This document shows positions 44,585 through 52,552 of a stretch of 64,000 nt of DNA, in pieces (the stretch's first letter is position 1; each line of letters begins with the position of its first letter). The notes under the pieces were generated by a model, which was not told where the DNA came from, did no database searches, and was given only the letters and a program-made list of their open reading frames with translations. The stretch comes from CAADGV01 sp040290295 (GTDB lineage Bacteria > Bacteroidota > Ignavibacteria > UBA10030 > UBA6906). The translations under genes were made by a program, and so were the position numbers. The stretch is from positions 87,262 through 151,261 of the forward strand of contig PSMW01000006.1 of assembly GCA_040290295.1 (NCBI GenBank), written 5' to 3'.

Positions 44585-44851
44585 TCATTCTTTCAAGAGA
44601 ATGTTTTGTTTCTTGTAAGTGTATGAGTGTTTGGGAAACGCAATGTGTCCCTTTGCGTTGCGTACCCTATGCCACGGTATTTCAAAGCCGGTCGAAAGAT
44701 TGTGAAGCGCATACCCCACAAAGCACGATCAGAGCGAAAATCTCACCGCTTCGGCTATCGCTCCGTAGGTCATCACTCTGCCTTTGGGAATCGACGCCAC
44801 GAGTTCCCAAATCTTAGTGTATAGTGCCGAAGGTGTGTCGTGCAAAGGCAT
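44585..44851 (-). pseudogene. Alkyltransferase-like (ATL) DNA repair protein with an in-frame stop
   Basis: An ATG at 44851, six bases after the cdd stop, opens an 88-codon frame: MPLHDTPSALYTKIWELVAS, then IPKGRVMTYGAIAEAV, and after an in-frame TGA (44729-44731) FVGYALHNLSTGFEIPWHRV and NAKGHIAFP. The PWHRV sequence, in place of the PCHRV of alkyltransferases, marks it as an ATL, which binds O6-alkylguanine and recruits excision repair. The TGA stands at codon 41. Two codons later a Cys replaces the Arg that normally acts as the arginine finger (ARxVG), so the gene looks decayed rather than recoded. It lies between cdd and tag. Confidence 0.7.
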
Positions 44852-44857
44852 GGGGCG

Positions 44858-45301
44858 TCAGGTGCTTTTCGATTTCTTGCGCAGATGTGCGAGGTCGGCA
44901 GGCAGTGGGAAAAGTTTCGAGAGGGACGTGATGCGGGTTTTTCCGCTCAATGTCGAAAGGACGACCAATGCATCCGGCGCAAACTCTGCCAACACTTGTC
45001 TGCATGCCCCACAGGGTGGAAGAAACTCATCCCAGTCCGATGTTATGGCGATGGCTTTGAATCGTGCGTGTCCGTATGACAGAGCCTTGAACACAGCCAT
45101 TCTTTCGGCGCAGATCGTTAGGGAATATGAGCTGTTCTCAACATTGCAGCCTGAGTAAACCAAACCGTGGTCGGTCAATACCGCTGCCCCAACCCGAAAG
45201 TTGGAGTATGGAGCGTAAGCTTTGACCTTTGCCATATTGGCGGCAGCGATCAGCCGCCGTTGCAACGTCTTGCTCAAATGTTTATGGGAGGTTTGTTTCA
45301 T
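44858..45301 (-). CDS. cdd: Cytidine deaminase
   Basis: The 147-residue enzyme deaminates cytidine and deoxycytidine in pyrimidine salvage. The zinc and catalytic motif CAERM (Cys64, Glu66) and the PCGACRQV motif (Cys97, Cys100) are intact. YSNFRVGAAV and GCNVENSSYSLTICAER are conserved substrate segments. Its C-terminal 15 residues are a basic extension. It precedes the ATL pseudogene, and both are on the minus strand with tag. Confidence 0.95.
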   Translation of the reverse strand: MKQTSHKHLSKTLQRRLIAAANMAKVKAYAPYSNFRVGAAVLTDHGLVYSGCNVENSSYSLTICAERMAVFKALSYGHARFKAIAITSDWDEFLPPCGACRQVLAEFAPDALVVLSTLSGKTRITSLSKLFPLPADLAHLRKKSKST

Positions 45302-45569
45302 GAGCGTACCGTCTGGTGGTAATTACCATTGGGACAAGAAATTGAAAGACTTGGACCTTCTCATCCCCTGCCAAACCGTCTTAACGAGCCTGACCGTTCG
45401 GGAGTAACCAAATGAGCCTGCCCAATGGTCTGTTTGATCAGGGCACTAAAAAAAATTAATCGCTGACCCCCTCAAATAACGCTGTTTTTAAAGGTGGGGA
45501 GTGAAATCGGTAAAAATTTCTGAACCATCTTAATGTAGAAATCGTTATATTGGCTGAGGAGAAATGCCT

Positions 45570-45758
45570 ATGAACTACAAAGGTGATGCAAGAATGAAGA
45601 AACGTGGTTCCACTATTTGTCGGGACTGCGGGAACGAGTTTAGGGGCCAAGTGGGCGCCTATCGTTGCCCAAGTTGCAAGAAGAAGGAAATGGCCTACCG
45701 CGCAAAGCGCGAGCGTATGCGCCAGCAATTGCCTTTTTACTTGAAGACAGATAGCTAA
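45570..45758 (+). CDS. Small zinc-ribbon protein
   Basis: The 62-residue protein contains two CxxC pairs, CRDCGNEF and CPSCKKKEM, about 15 residues apart, which is the spacing of a zinc ribbon. The remainder is basic and charged. A GAGGAG site at 45556-45561 lies eight bases before the ATG at 45570; an ATG at 45564 is too close to it. A strong terminator follows at 45789. The gene stands in a 540-base region of visibly lower GC, so it may have been acquired. The function is unknown; nucleic-acid binding is plausible. Confidence 0.65.
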   Translation: MNYKGDARMKKRGSTICRDCGNEFRGQVGAYRCPSCKKKEMAYRAKRERMRQQLPFYLKTDS

Positions 45759-45788
45759 TCCGAACGAGTTTCGGTCAAAGGAACAGAG

Positions 45789-45826
45789 CGCCCTCCCCAC
45801 GCCAAGTGGTGGAGGGCGTTCCTGTT
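45789..45826 (+). terminator. Terminator after the zinc-ribbon gene
   Basis: CGCCCTCCCCAC (45789-45800) pairs with GTGGTGGAGGGCG (45806-45818), with one bulged base and a five-base loop, followed by TTCCTGTTTTG. It closes the zinc-ribbon transcript. Confidence 0.75.
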
Positions 45827-45842
45827 TTGTTGCTGATTTCTT

Positions 45843-46493
45843 CTATGGCTCAGCACGCACCACAACATCTTTCGCAAGGGAAATGACCCCGCACATCCCT
45901 TGTCCTGCAGGCCCACAGTTGATCGCCACGGTCTTCCCGATCGAATCTATCCCGCGAGCTTCATGGATGTGCCCGCAAACGACGACATCAGGTTTCCATC
46001 GCTCGACAAACGTGCGCACAGCTCTACTGCCAACGTGCCTTCCCGATCGGACAACATCCAATCGCGTGTTGAACGGCGGCGCATGTGGAACGAAGATCTT
46101 CCACCGTGCCGATGCAATATGCGCTAGTCCTAGTTCGGCCCGGCGCGAGATTTCTTCTTCCGGGATTTCGTTCGGTGTCATCAAAGGCGAGAGCGGTGCT
46201 GCCGAAACACCGAACAAGCCGACATTGTTCAAGACAACACCGCGGGCGTTGAGAGATACACCAAGGCGAACAAACACGTCATCCAACTCGGGAGGGTCCA
46301 TATTCCCCGCCACGGCAAAAACCGGCTTGCCGCTTGTGCGAAGCATCTCGATTGCTGCCTCGGTCTCCTCGACGGTCCCGTGCGTTGTGAGATCGCCTGC
46401 GATGAGGAGGGCATCAGCCTCCGGATGAGCCCTCACCACCTCCATCATTCTCTCGTAGGCGCCATGAATATCGGCAAGAGCGAGAATGGTCAT
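45843..46493 (-). CDS. Metallophosphoesterase
   Basis: The 216-residue protein has the calcineurin-like phosphoesterase motifs: ALADIHG (Asp8, His10), AGDLTTHG, AGNMD, and the C-terminal GHIHEARG. These bind two divalent metals. Homologues hydrolyse diverse phosphoesters, and the substrate is unknown here. The ATG (46491-46493) overlaps the stop of the GlmU-like gene by four bases, so the two are translationally coupled. This suggests related roles in nucleotide-sugar or cell-envelope metabolism. Confidence 0.85.
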   Translation of the reverse strand: MTILALADIHGAYERMMEVVRAHPEADALLIAGDLTTHGTVEETEAAIEMLRTSGKPVFAVAGNMDPPELDDVFVRLGVSLNARGVVLNNVGLFGVSAAPLSPLMTPNEIPEEEISRRAELGLAHIASARWKIFVPHAPPFNTRLDVVRSGRHVGSRAVRTFVERWKPDVVVCGHIHEARGIDSIGKTVAINCGPAGQGMCGVISLAKDVVVRAEP

Positions 46494-47797
46494 GGCTTGT
46501 GTTTCTCTTCGGGCGATGATTGAGCAAAGAGAATCTTTTCCTGCTCGTTCCGCATGCGGATGCGTTCGTGTCGCGTCAGTTCGAAAACTTTCCTCAGCAA
46601 GCGCTCATCAGCCTCAGTCATCGTTACGTTTCTTCGTGCCATGACGCGGCGAGCGACTTCCAGACTTTTCTCCAAATCGTATGTCGCCAATCCCTCGGCA
46701 CCTCCCCAAGCATATGACGGAATGAACTTTGGAGGAAACCCTGCCCCGAAGACATTGCTCGAGACACCAACGACCGTCCCCGTATTGAACATGGTATTGA
46801 TGCCGCTCTTGGAGTGATCACCCATCGTCAAACCGACGAATTGCGATCCGCTATCGATTTCTTTCCCATTGACGAACACGCGCACCGTACCGTAGTTGTT
46901 CTTCAAGTCGCTTGTGTTCGTATCGGCTCCCAAGTTGCACCACATGCCGACGTACGAGTGTCCAAGGAATCCATCGTGTTGCTTGTTCGAGAATCCATGG
47001 ATGATGCTCGCTTCCACTTCGCCGCCGACTTTGCATCGTTCGCCGATCGTCGTGTTCCCATAGATCTTCGCGCCGACCTTGATGAGGCTTCCGTTGCCGA
47101 TGAATGCGGGTCCTTCGATGACCGCATTCGGCATGATCATCACGTTGCGTCCGATGACGATCGGACCCGCCTCCGCATCGAGCACGGCGCCGGGTTTCAC
47201 CATCGTTCCTTCCCCAATGAAAATGTCTTTCTTGTTGATGAGGTGAACACCCGGGTACAGCTTGCCACGGATCGCCGTTCGACCAGAGCGTCTGCGTCGC
47301 CGTGCATCGTTTCTCAATTCCTCTCCATTCCTCTTGACCAGGTCCCACGGATAGTCGATCAACGTTACATCCACTGCGCGACGCGGCAGTTCGACAAAAT
47401 GTTCTGCGTGAATTACGTCATCGATATCTCGCACGCTTCCTTTCTTGCCGTTGCCGATGCGGACGGCAACGAATTTATCTCCCGCCAAGTACATGGTATC
47501 ATCACCGCGGAGAGGAATTGTTCGTGCTAACTGATCATCGGCGAGGATCCGCCCGTTGAGAAACAGAGAGACCGCTTCGTGCAATTCGTTGACGGCAACG
47601 CCGGGGTTCTGCTGGCGAACAACTTCGGCAAGATACGGGCGGCAGAGCAGCACAAGCTGCGCACGCGGGTAGGAGCGCTGAATCTTTTCGCGTAGCGTCG
47701 TCATGCCGCACCGCACATCGTACACGGGACGAGTATAAGCAAGTGGGAGAAGATTCACATATTGCGGATCTTCGAACAAACAGATGGTCTCAGCCAT
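46490..47797 (-). CDS. Alternative GlmU-like nucleotidyltransferase/acyltransferase
   Basis: The 435-residue protein has an N-terminal domain related to nucleotidyltransferases but without the usual GxGxRxxP loop: it starts MAETICLFEDPQYVNLLPLA with YTRPVYDVRCGMTTLREKI. The C-terminal half is a left-handed beta-helix with hexapeptide-type repeats (IGRNVMIMPNAVIEGPAFIG, GNGSLIKVGAKIYGNTTIG) and a Gly- and His-rich segment near GVSSNVFGAG. This is the alternative GlmU-like family found in Bacteroidota, proposed to make UDP-GlcNAc or similar. The start ATG is 47797. It is coupled to the downstream metallophosphoesterase. Confidence 0.85.
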   Translation of the reverse strand: MAETICLFEDPQYVNLLPLAYTRPVYDVRCGMTTLREKIQRSYPRAQLVLLCRPYLAEVVRQQNPGVAVNELHEAVSLFLNGRILADDQLARTIPLRGDDTMYLAGDKFVAVRIGNGKKGSVRDIDDVIHAEHFVELPRRAVDVTLIDYPWDLVKRNGEELRNDARRRRRSGRTAIRGKLYPGVHLINKKDIFIGEGTMVKPGAVLDAEAGPIVIGRNVMIMPNAVIEGPAFIGNGSLIKVGAKIYGNTTIGERCKVGGEVEASIIHGFSNKQHDGFLGHSYVGMWCNLGADTNTSDLKNNYGTVRVFVNGKEIDSGSQFVGLTMGDHSKSGINTMFNTGTVVGVSSNVFGAGFPPKFIPSYAWGGAEGLATYDLEKSLEVARRVMARRNVTMTEADERLLRKVFELTRHERIRMRNEQEKILFAQSSPEEKHKP

Positions 47798-47939
47798 GCA
47801 TAATCCTTTTGAGAACGAGCAAAACAGTTCCGATGAATGTAAGAAGAAATAGATGAAAATCCGTCGCCTCAGGCAGACCAACGCGCGAACTTCCGTGCCG
47901 TTTCCCCGTACACCGAAGTGGACTTTCGGAGATACTCAG

Positions 47940-48140
47940 ATGACGCGCTTTCTTTTGTGGCTCATCCTCTTGGCGATTTGCTGGCCGCTCGCACTTGCCG
48001 CGTTGATACTCTACCCGCTCGTGTGGGTGCTCATGCTACCGTTCCGGCTGGTCGGTATCACGGTGGATGCTTTCCTCCGACGGATCAAGGCGCTGTTCCT
48101 GCTCGCGTTCTGCGCGGCTCGTGGTGATCGACTCAACTGA
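47940..48140 (+). CDS. Small membrane protein
   Basis: The 66-residue protein has one or two hydrophobic segments from the start (FLLWLILLAICWPLALAALI and LYPLVWVLMLPFRLVGI), then a short basic tail. A GGAG site is at 47928-47931 before the ATG at 47940. It overlaps the end of the YbaK gene on the opposite strand by eight bases. No family is recognised. It could be a real small protein or a chance frame; its hydrophobicity and ribosome-binding site make it plausible. Confidence 0.5.
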   Translation: MTRFLLWLILLAICWPLALAALILYPLVWVLMLPFRLVGITVDAFLRRIKALFLLAFCAARGDRLN

Positions 48141-48636
48141 TTCCTTGATCATAAAGATCGGCGCGGATTTTTCGCTCCACCGTGAACTTCAAGACCTTCG
48201 GTTTCACCAACCGTTCGAAGTCGCTGTACGCCATGCGCACCAGCGCGCGATGCGTACCGCCGTTGAAGGCGATCTGTTCGTCTTGCGTCAGCGTATCGGC
48301 GACGACCACGTCCATGTTGAACAGATTGCCGAACGGCGGCATGGCGCCGACTTCACATTCCGGGAAGAGCGAATTGAATTCGCTTTCGGTTGCCAGCACC
48401 ACCGAGCCTACACCGAGTGCGGTGCGCAGCGCGCCCAAGTCGATCATCTGCGATGCGGGCAAGACCGCCATCATCGGCTTATCGTCCGCCTTCACGATGA
48501 CGGTTTTTGCGACCTCTTTCCCCGGTATGTGTGCCGAGACGGCCACTTCTCGTGCCGTATAGGCTGGCGAATGGTGAATCACAACGTACTTGACGTTGTT
48601 CTGATCGAGGTAGTCCGTCAAGCGCTTGAATACCAT
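48133..48636 (-). CDS. YbaK/ProX-type aminoacyl-tRNA deacylase
   Basis: The 167-residue protein has the YbaK/EbsC editing domain. FKRLTDYLDQNNVKYVVIHH at the start, then HIPGKEVAKTVIVKADDK with the key lysine, and GSVVLATESEFNSLFPECE match the family. The aspect GAMPPFGN is the active-site loop. These enzymes clear mischarged aminoacyl-tRNAs such as Cys-tRNA(Pro) or Ala-tRNA(Pro). The exact specificity cannot be read from the sequence. The ATG at 48636 was selected. It converges on the small membrane protein. Confidence 0.88.
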   Translation of the reverse strand: MVFKRLTDYLDQNNVKYVVIHHSPAYTAREVAVSAHIPGKEVAKTVIVKADDKPMMAVLPASQMIDLGALRTALGVGSVVLATESEFNSLFPECEVGAMPPFGNLFNMDVVVADTLTQDEQIAFNGGTHRALVRMAYSDFERLVKPKVLKFTVERKIRADLYDQGIS

Positions 48637-48686
48637 GGCTGCTCCTTTCTGTTGGTGAACAAAAAGTTGTTTGTTGCACGCCGCCA

Positions 48687-49233
48687 TCACGTTTGCGTGC
48701 TCGCGGTGGTAACCGTAAGCTCGAGGCTATCGAAAACGATGTACGACCCTTCCTCACTCGCTGGAATAATCGTCAGCAACAGATCCACGCTATGCGCTTC
48801 CGCCAGCAGGAGCGATGAGATCGTGAGGGGCGTAAGCGCGCGTGTTGCCTCGCGCAAATAGTGCTCGCACACGCCGACCGTGCTGCCGCTGGCCGACTTA
48901 ACGTCGATGCTGATGAAACCGGCATCGTTGCCTTTCGGTGTGAAATGGTACCACCCTTTGAGCTGAGTCTCCTTTCCCCCAACACGGATATTTTTTTTGG
49001 TTGATCATCCCTGCCATGTTCGTTTCATAGAATTTCTTGACATCGTATCGCACAGCGCTTTTCCCCGATGCGCTGAGAGATGATGATGAAACAATGACAA
49101 GCATCGAAGGAATGTTGTTCGTTGTCCATCCGACAGGCTCGCCACCGACGAATTTCTCGAAGTCCCCGTTCTTCAAGAGATTGACACCACCGGCGCCAAG
49201 CGAAAACGCGACCACCATCCATAACAGTTTCAT
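48687..49233 (-). pseudogene. Secreted carbohydrate-binding-like protein, frameshifted at an A8 run
   Basis: The ATG at 49233 begins a signal peptide (MKLLWMVVAFSLGAGGVNLL) and a mature start NLLKNGDFEKFVGGEPVGWT, which resembles carbohydrate-binding module families 4/9/16. At a run of eight A on the coding strand (48991-48998) the frame breaks. Removing one A restores the frame through RVGGKETQLKGWYHFTPKGN, GFISIDVKSASGSTVGVCEH and on to the stop at 48687. The defect could be a sequencing error, transcriptional slippage or a true mutation. Without the shift, the protein would be about 180 residues. Binding target unknown. Confidence 0.7.
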
Positions 49234-49250
49234 ACGTCGTACCCTCCTTT

Positions 49251-49288
49251 CAAAAAAAACATCCCATGTGCACGAAGCCCATGGGATG
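49251..49288 (-). terminator. Strong intrinsic terminator downstream of the cfa locus
   Basis: CATCCCATG (49260-49268) pairs perfectly with CATGGGATG (49280-49288). Read on the minus strand, the hairpin is followed by a run of eight T (49252-49259). It ends transcription from the broken cfa gene before the carbohydrate-binding-like gene. Confidence 0.85.
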
Positions 49289-49432
49289 CGGTTGTTCTCT
49301 TCCGGTTCGGACGACGAGCGTCCTTGGGAATTGGTTGTGGCGCTGTGTGTGCATCGAGCGGCACCATAGCAAGTTCCAAGCAAACAGCGGAATCTGTCCT
49401 CGTTGGTAATGTACGGCAAGCGGCCGGTATTT

Positions 49433-50737
49433 TCAATTGTTGCGATACCAGTCGCAACGTGCGAGCGGCAAGCTACTCTCCCCGTCCAGGTGCTTCACCA
49501 ACAATGTTTGATAGAGATTGAGCACCCCCTTCGCAAACCGATATGCCGAACCGGACATGAACAAGCGCCAGATCCGATATGTCGTCTCGTCGGTTGCCGC
49601 TGCTGCTTGTTGGTGATGGGCTTCGAGTCGGCGCACCCAATGCCGGAGCGTGAGGACGTAATGCTCGCGCAAGCTTTCGACGTCGCGCACTTCGAAGCCA
49701 CTCTCTTCCGCCGTTTTGAGTGTCACGCGCAGCGGTAGAAGCTCCCCATCGGGGAACACGTATCGGTCGCTGAAGGTCGGTTCGTTGTGCGGCTGTTCGA
49801 GTGCGCTGCGAGCAATGCCGTGATTGAGGAAGACGCCACGAGGCCTCAGGAGTCGCCACGCCTGGCGGAAATACTCGGGGAGCATTGTTTCGCCTACATG
49901 CTCGAACATCCCGACACTGACGATCTTGTCGAAGCCACTGGGATCGTCTAACTCACGATAGTGACGAAGCTGAACCTCGCATCGGTCGCGCAAGCCTGCA
50001 CGAGCAATCCGTTCCCTCGCGAGTGATGCTTACGGCTCACTCACGGTAATGCCCAGAACCTTCGCCCCATAGTGCTTTGCGGCATGGATCACGAGTTCGC
50101 CCCATCCACAACCGATATCGAACAATCGCTCGCCGGGTTGCAAGCGAAGTTTCTTGCACACGTAGTCGAGCTTTCGCAATTGCGCAGCATCCAACTCTTC
50201 CGTCGGCGATTCGAAGTATCCGCACGAGTACACCATGCGGACATCGAGGAAGAGTTTGAAGAACTCGTTCGAGATGTCGTAATGGTACGTCACGGCGTGC
50301 CGATCACGTTCCTTCGAGTGGCGTTGACCCGTGAGCACTGCTGCGCGGCGATGCCCGTTGTGTTCTCGATCGGGCAACGGCAACCGGCGGAGCAACCGCG
50401 CGAAGTGCAGTTTCTCGCGTACAGTCCACCGTCGTTGCAGAAGTTGATCGGCGAGAGGATCGACGGCATGGATATCGCCTTCGATGTCGAAGTCGTCGAA
50501 GATGTACGCCTCTGCCAGGTTCAGTTCTGTCGGCGGAAGAAACATCTGCCGCAGCGCTCCCGAATGACGAAGGACAAGCACACAGTGTTCTCGTTCTTCC
50601 TCATCCGGTTTCCACACGGAGCCATCCCACAGGCGAACAGCAAACGATCGTACTGATATTCCCCGGAACAGCTCCTCTAAGATGCGAATGCTGGTACGCA
50701 CGGCATTGTCGGTCAGATGGATTGTTTCTGTTGGCAT
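49433..50737 (-). pseudogene. cfa: Cyclopropane-fatty-acyl-phospholipid synthase with an in-frame stop
   Basis: Two open pieces in the same frame form a protein of about 434 residues. The first (50737-50030) runs from MPTETIHLTDNAV to ITVSEP and includes FDIGCGWGELVIHAAKHYG, the SAM-binding motif. A TAA (50030-50032) then replaces an expected Gln (CAA), since homologues usually read SEEQ or SEPQ here. The second piece continues ASLARERIARAGLRDRCEVQ with GVFLNHGIAR. The enzyme adds a methylene group across lipid double bonds in membranes. The single C-to-T change could be a mutation or an assembly error. A terminator follows. Confidence 0.75.
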
Positions 50738-50783
50738 CTCTCATCCTCCTTTCTCCAAGTGAAGGAAGATACCTGAAAGAGAA

Positions 50784-50821
50784 AACCTCTTCCGCTCGAT
50801 TCTCGACGAGCAAAAGAGGTT
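50784..50821 (-). terminator. Terminator between the permease and cfa
   Basis: AACCTCTT (50784-50791) pairs with AAGAGGTT (50814-50821), with an inner GCTCG/CGAGC stem. On the minus strand a T-rich tail (TTCTCTTTC) follows. It separates the purine permease from the cfa locus; the rest of the 300-base gap has no recognised feature. Confidence 0.65.
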
Positions 50822-51043
50822 CAGTGAGAAAGAACGACCGACGTTCACTCCCCTACTAAGATACTCCGTCCCAACACAAAAGACAAGGTTGAAACCTCTG
50901 TGGGAATCTGATCTGTCTTGTCACAGCAGGGCACGGCTGAGCCGCTCTCTGCACAACAGCCTTCGGTTGAACCAGCCCGGGATACACCTGCTGGGATTGG
51001 ACCAGGCCACAACAGATTTTCCAATCGGATTAGGATGTATTGT

Positions 51044-52345
51044 TCAATGTGGTGAGACGATGAAGAAAAGCAGCGATAACCCAGACAGCACCCACATTCC
51101 TGTTGGTACTTCTCGAGCTCGCCCTGTCGCAACTTTCAACAGCGGGTATGTGACGAAACCTGCTGTCATGCCCACTCCGATGTTGAAGGTGAAGACCATC
51201 AACACGATGGTCATAAATGCCGGCACGAGTTCGGTATAGTCATCGAACGGAATGTTCTTGATGGGCTCCAACATCAGCAAGCCGACGAGGATGAGCGCAG
51301 GTCCATAGGCATGGGCGGGGATCATCACAAAGACCGGTGCGAAGAAGAGCGAGAGAAGAAACAGCGCCGCAACGATTATCGAACTAAAGCCCGTCCTTCC
51401 TCCAGCCTCGATGCCTGCAGCCGATTCGATGTACGCGCCGGTGGTGGTTGTTCCTACCAGTGCGGCAACAGATGTCGCCACGGCGTCCGTCAGCATCGGT
51501 TTTTCTATTTCGGGAAGGTTGCCGTTCTCATCCAACAAGCGAGCACGCACGGAAAGTCCGTACAGCGTTGCCAGCGTATCAACGAACACCATCACGAACA
51601 CGGTGAGAATAACGGGCATCATGCCCCATTGCATCGCGCCGGCAAAATCCAATGTGCAGGAGATCGGCTCGATGCTCGCCGGCATACTCACGAGAGAAGT
51701 CGGCAGCGGCGTGACGCCCAAGATCATCGACAGGATCGAAACCGTGAGGATCCCCAGAATGATTGCGGCGCGAATCTTTCGCATCATCAGCCACGTCGTG
51801 AGCAAGAAGCCGGCGATGGCAAGAACAACGGTGGGTTGATGAACGTCGCCCAAACGCACCGGTGCGCTTTCTACACCGAGACGCACGATGCCCGTTTCGT
51901 TCAATCCGATGAAGGCAAGAAACAAACCGATCCCGACCGCGAAGCTTTGCTTGAGCGAAGAGGGGAGCGCTTCGGCAAGGTACGTGCGCACCCCTACGAT
52001 GGTCAGGACAGCGAAGAGCACGCCACTAATGAATACCGCAGCAAGGGCTGCTTGCCACGAGTAGCCAAGTACCCCCACGACGGTGTAAGCGACGAACGCG
52101 TTCTCTCCCATCAGCGGTGCAACGGCAAACGGCCTCTTCGCGTAGAGAGCCATCATGAGCGTTCCGAACGCTGCCGCAAGAATCGTTGCGGTGACAGCAG
52201 CAGCGCGCGGCATTCCGGCCGATTCGAGAATTGCCGGATTGACGATCACGATGTACGCCATCGTGACGAAGGTGGTGAAACCTGCAAGCGTTTCTTGTGC
52301 GTAGGTGGTGTGATGCTTTTCAAAATCGAAGTAGCGGCGAAACAT
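51044..52345 (-). CDS. NCS2/AzgA-type purine permease
   Basis: The 433-residue membrane protein belongs to the AzgA/GhxP-like xanthine/uracil permease family. It has many hydrophobic helices, and the motifs TLAGFTTFVTMAYIVIVNP, AVAPLMGENAFVAYT and the later FVDTLATLYGLSVRARLLD are characteristic of bacterial adenine/guanine/hypoxanthine permeases. It imports purine bases with protons. The start is the ATG at 52345. It is flanked by broken genes on both sides, but its own frame is intact. Confidence 0.88.
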   Translation of the reverse strand: MFRRYFDFEKHHTTYAQETLAGFTTFVTMAYIVIVNPAILESAGMPRAAAVTATILAAAFGTLMMALYAKRPFAVAPLMGENAFVAYTVVGVLGYSWQAALAAVFISGVLFAVLTIVGVRTYLAEALPSSLKQSFAVGIGLFLAFIGLNETGIVRLGVESAPVRLGDVHQPTVVLAIAGFLLTTWLMMRKIRAAIILGILTVSILSMILGVTPLPTSLVSMPASIEPISCTLDFAGAMQWGMMPVILTVFVMVFVDTLATLYGLSVRARLLDENGNLPEIEKPMLTDAVATSVAALVGTTTTGAYIESAAGIEAGGRTGFSSIIVAALFLLSLFFAPVFVMIPAHAYGPALILVGLLMLEPIKNIPFDDYTELVPAFMTIVLMVFTFNIGVGMTAGFVTYPLLKVATGRAREVPTGMWVLSGLSLLFFIVSPH

Positions 52346-52497
52346 GGACGGTGCTTTCAGGACAAATCTGCTCTGGACTGTCGCCAACAATATATAAACG
52401 CTTGACGCAAAATGCCTCTGGAATAATCCTCAGCGGTAAAGAAATGCGGCCTCGCGGAGCGAACGACGGGTGGTGTCATCGCATGCTCGCGTGAAAT

Positions 52498-52541
52498 GAG
52501 GTTTCCTCCACGGCGCGCAACCGTGTCATGAAGGAAACCTC
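52498..52541 (-). terminator. Hairpin downstream of the broken secreted gene
   Basis: GAGGTTTCCT (52498-52507) pairs perfectly with AGGAAACCTC (52532-52541), with an inner CACGG/CCGTG stem. It lies just after the end of the broken minus-strand gene at 52553 and is probably its terminator; a T-run is weak. Confidence 0.55.
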
Positions 52542-52552
52542 TTTCGATCTTC

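Noticed and set aside
45302..45569. A tRNA or other structured RNA in the low-GC gap
   Set aside because: No cloverleaf pattern or CCA end could be traced by eye.
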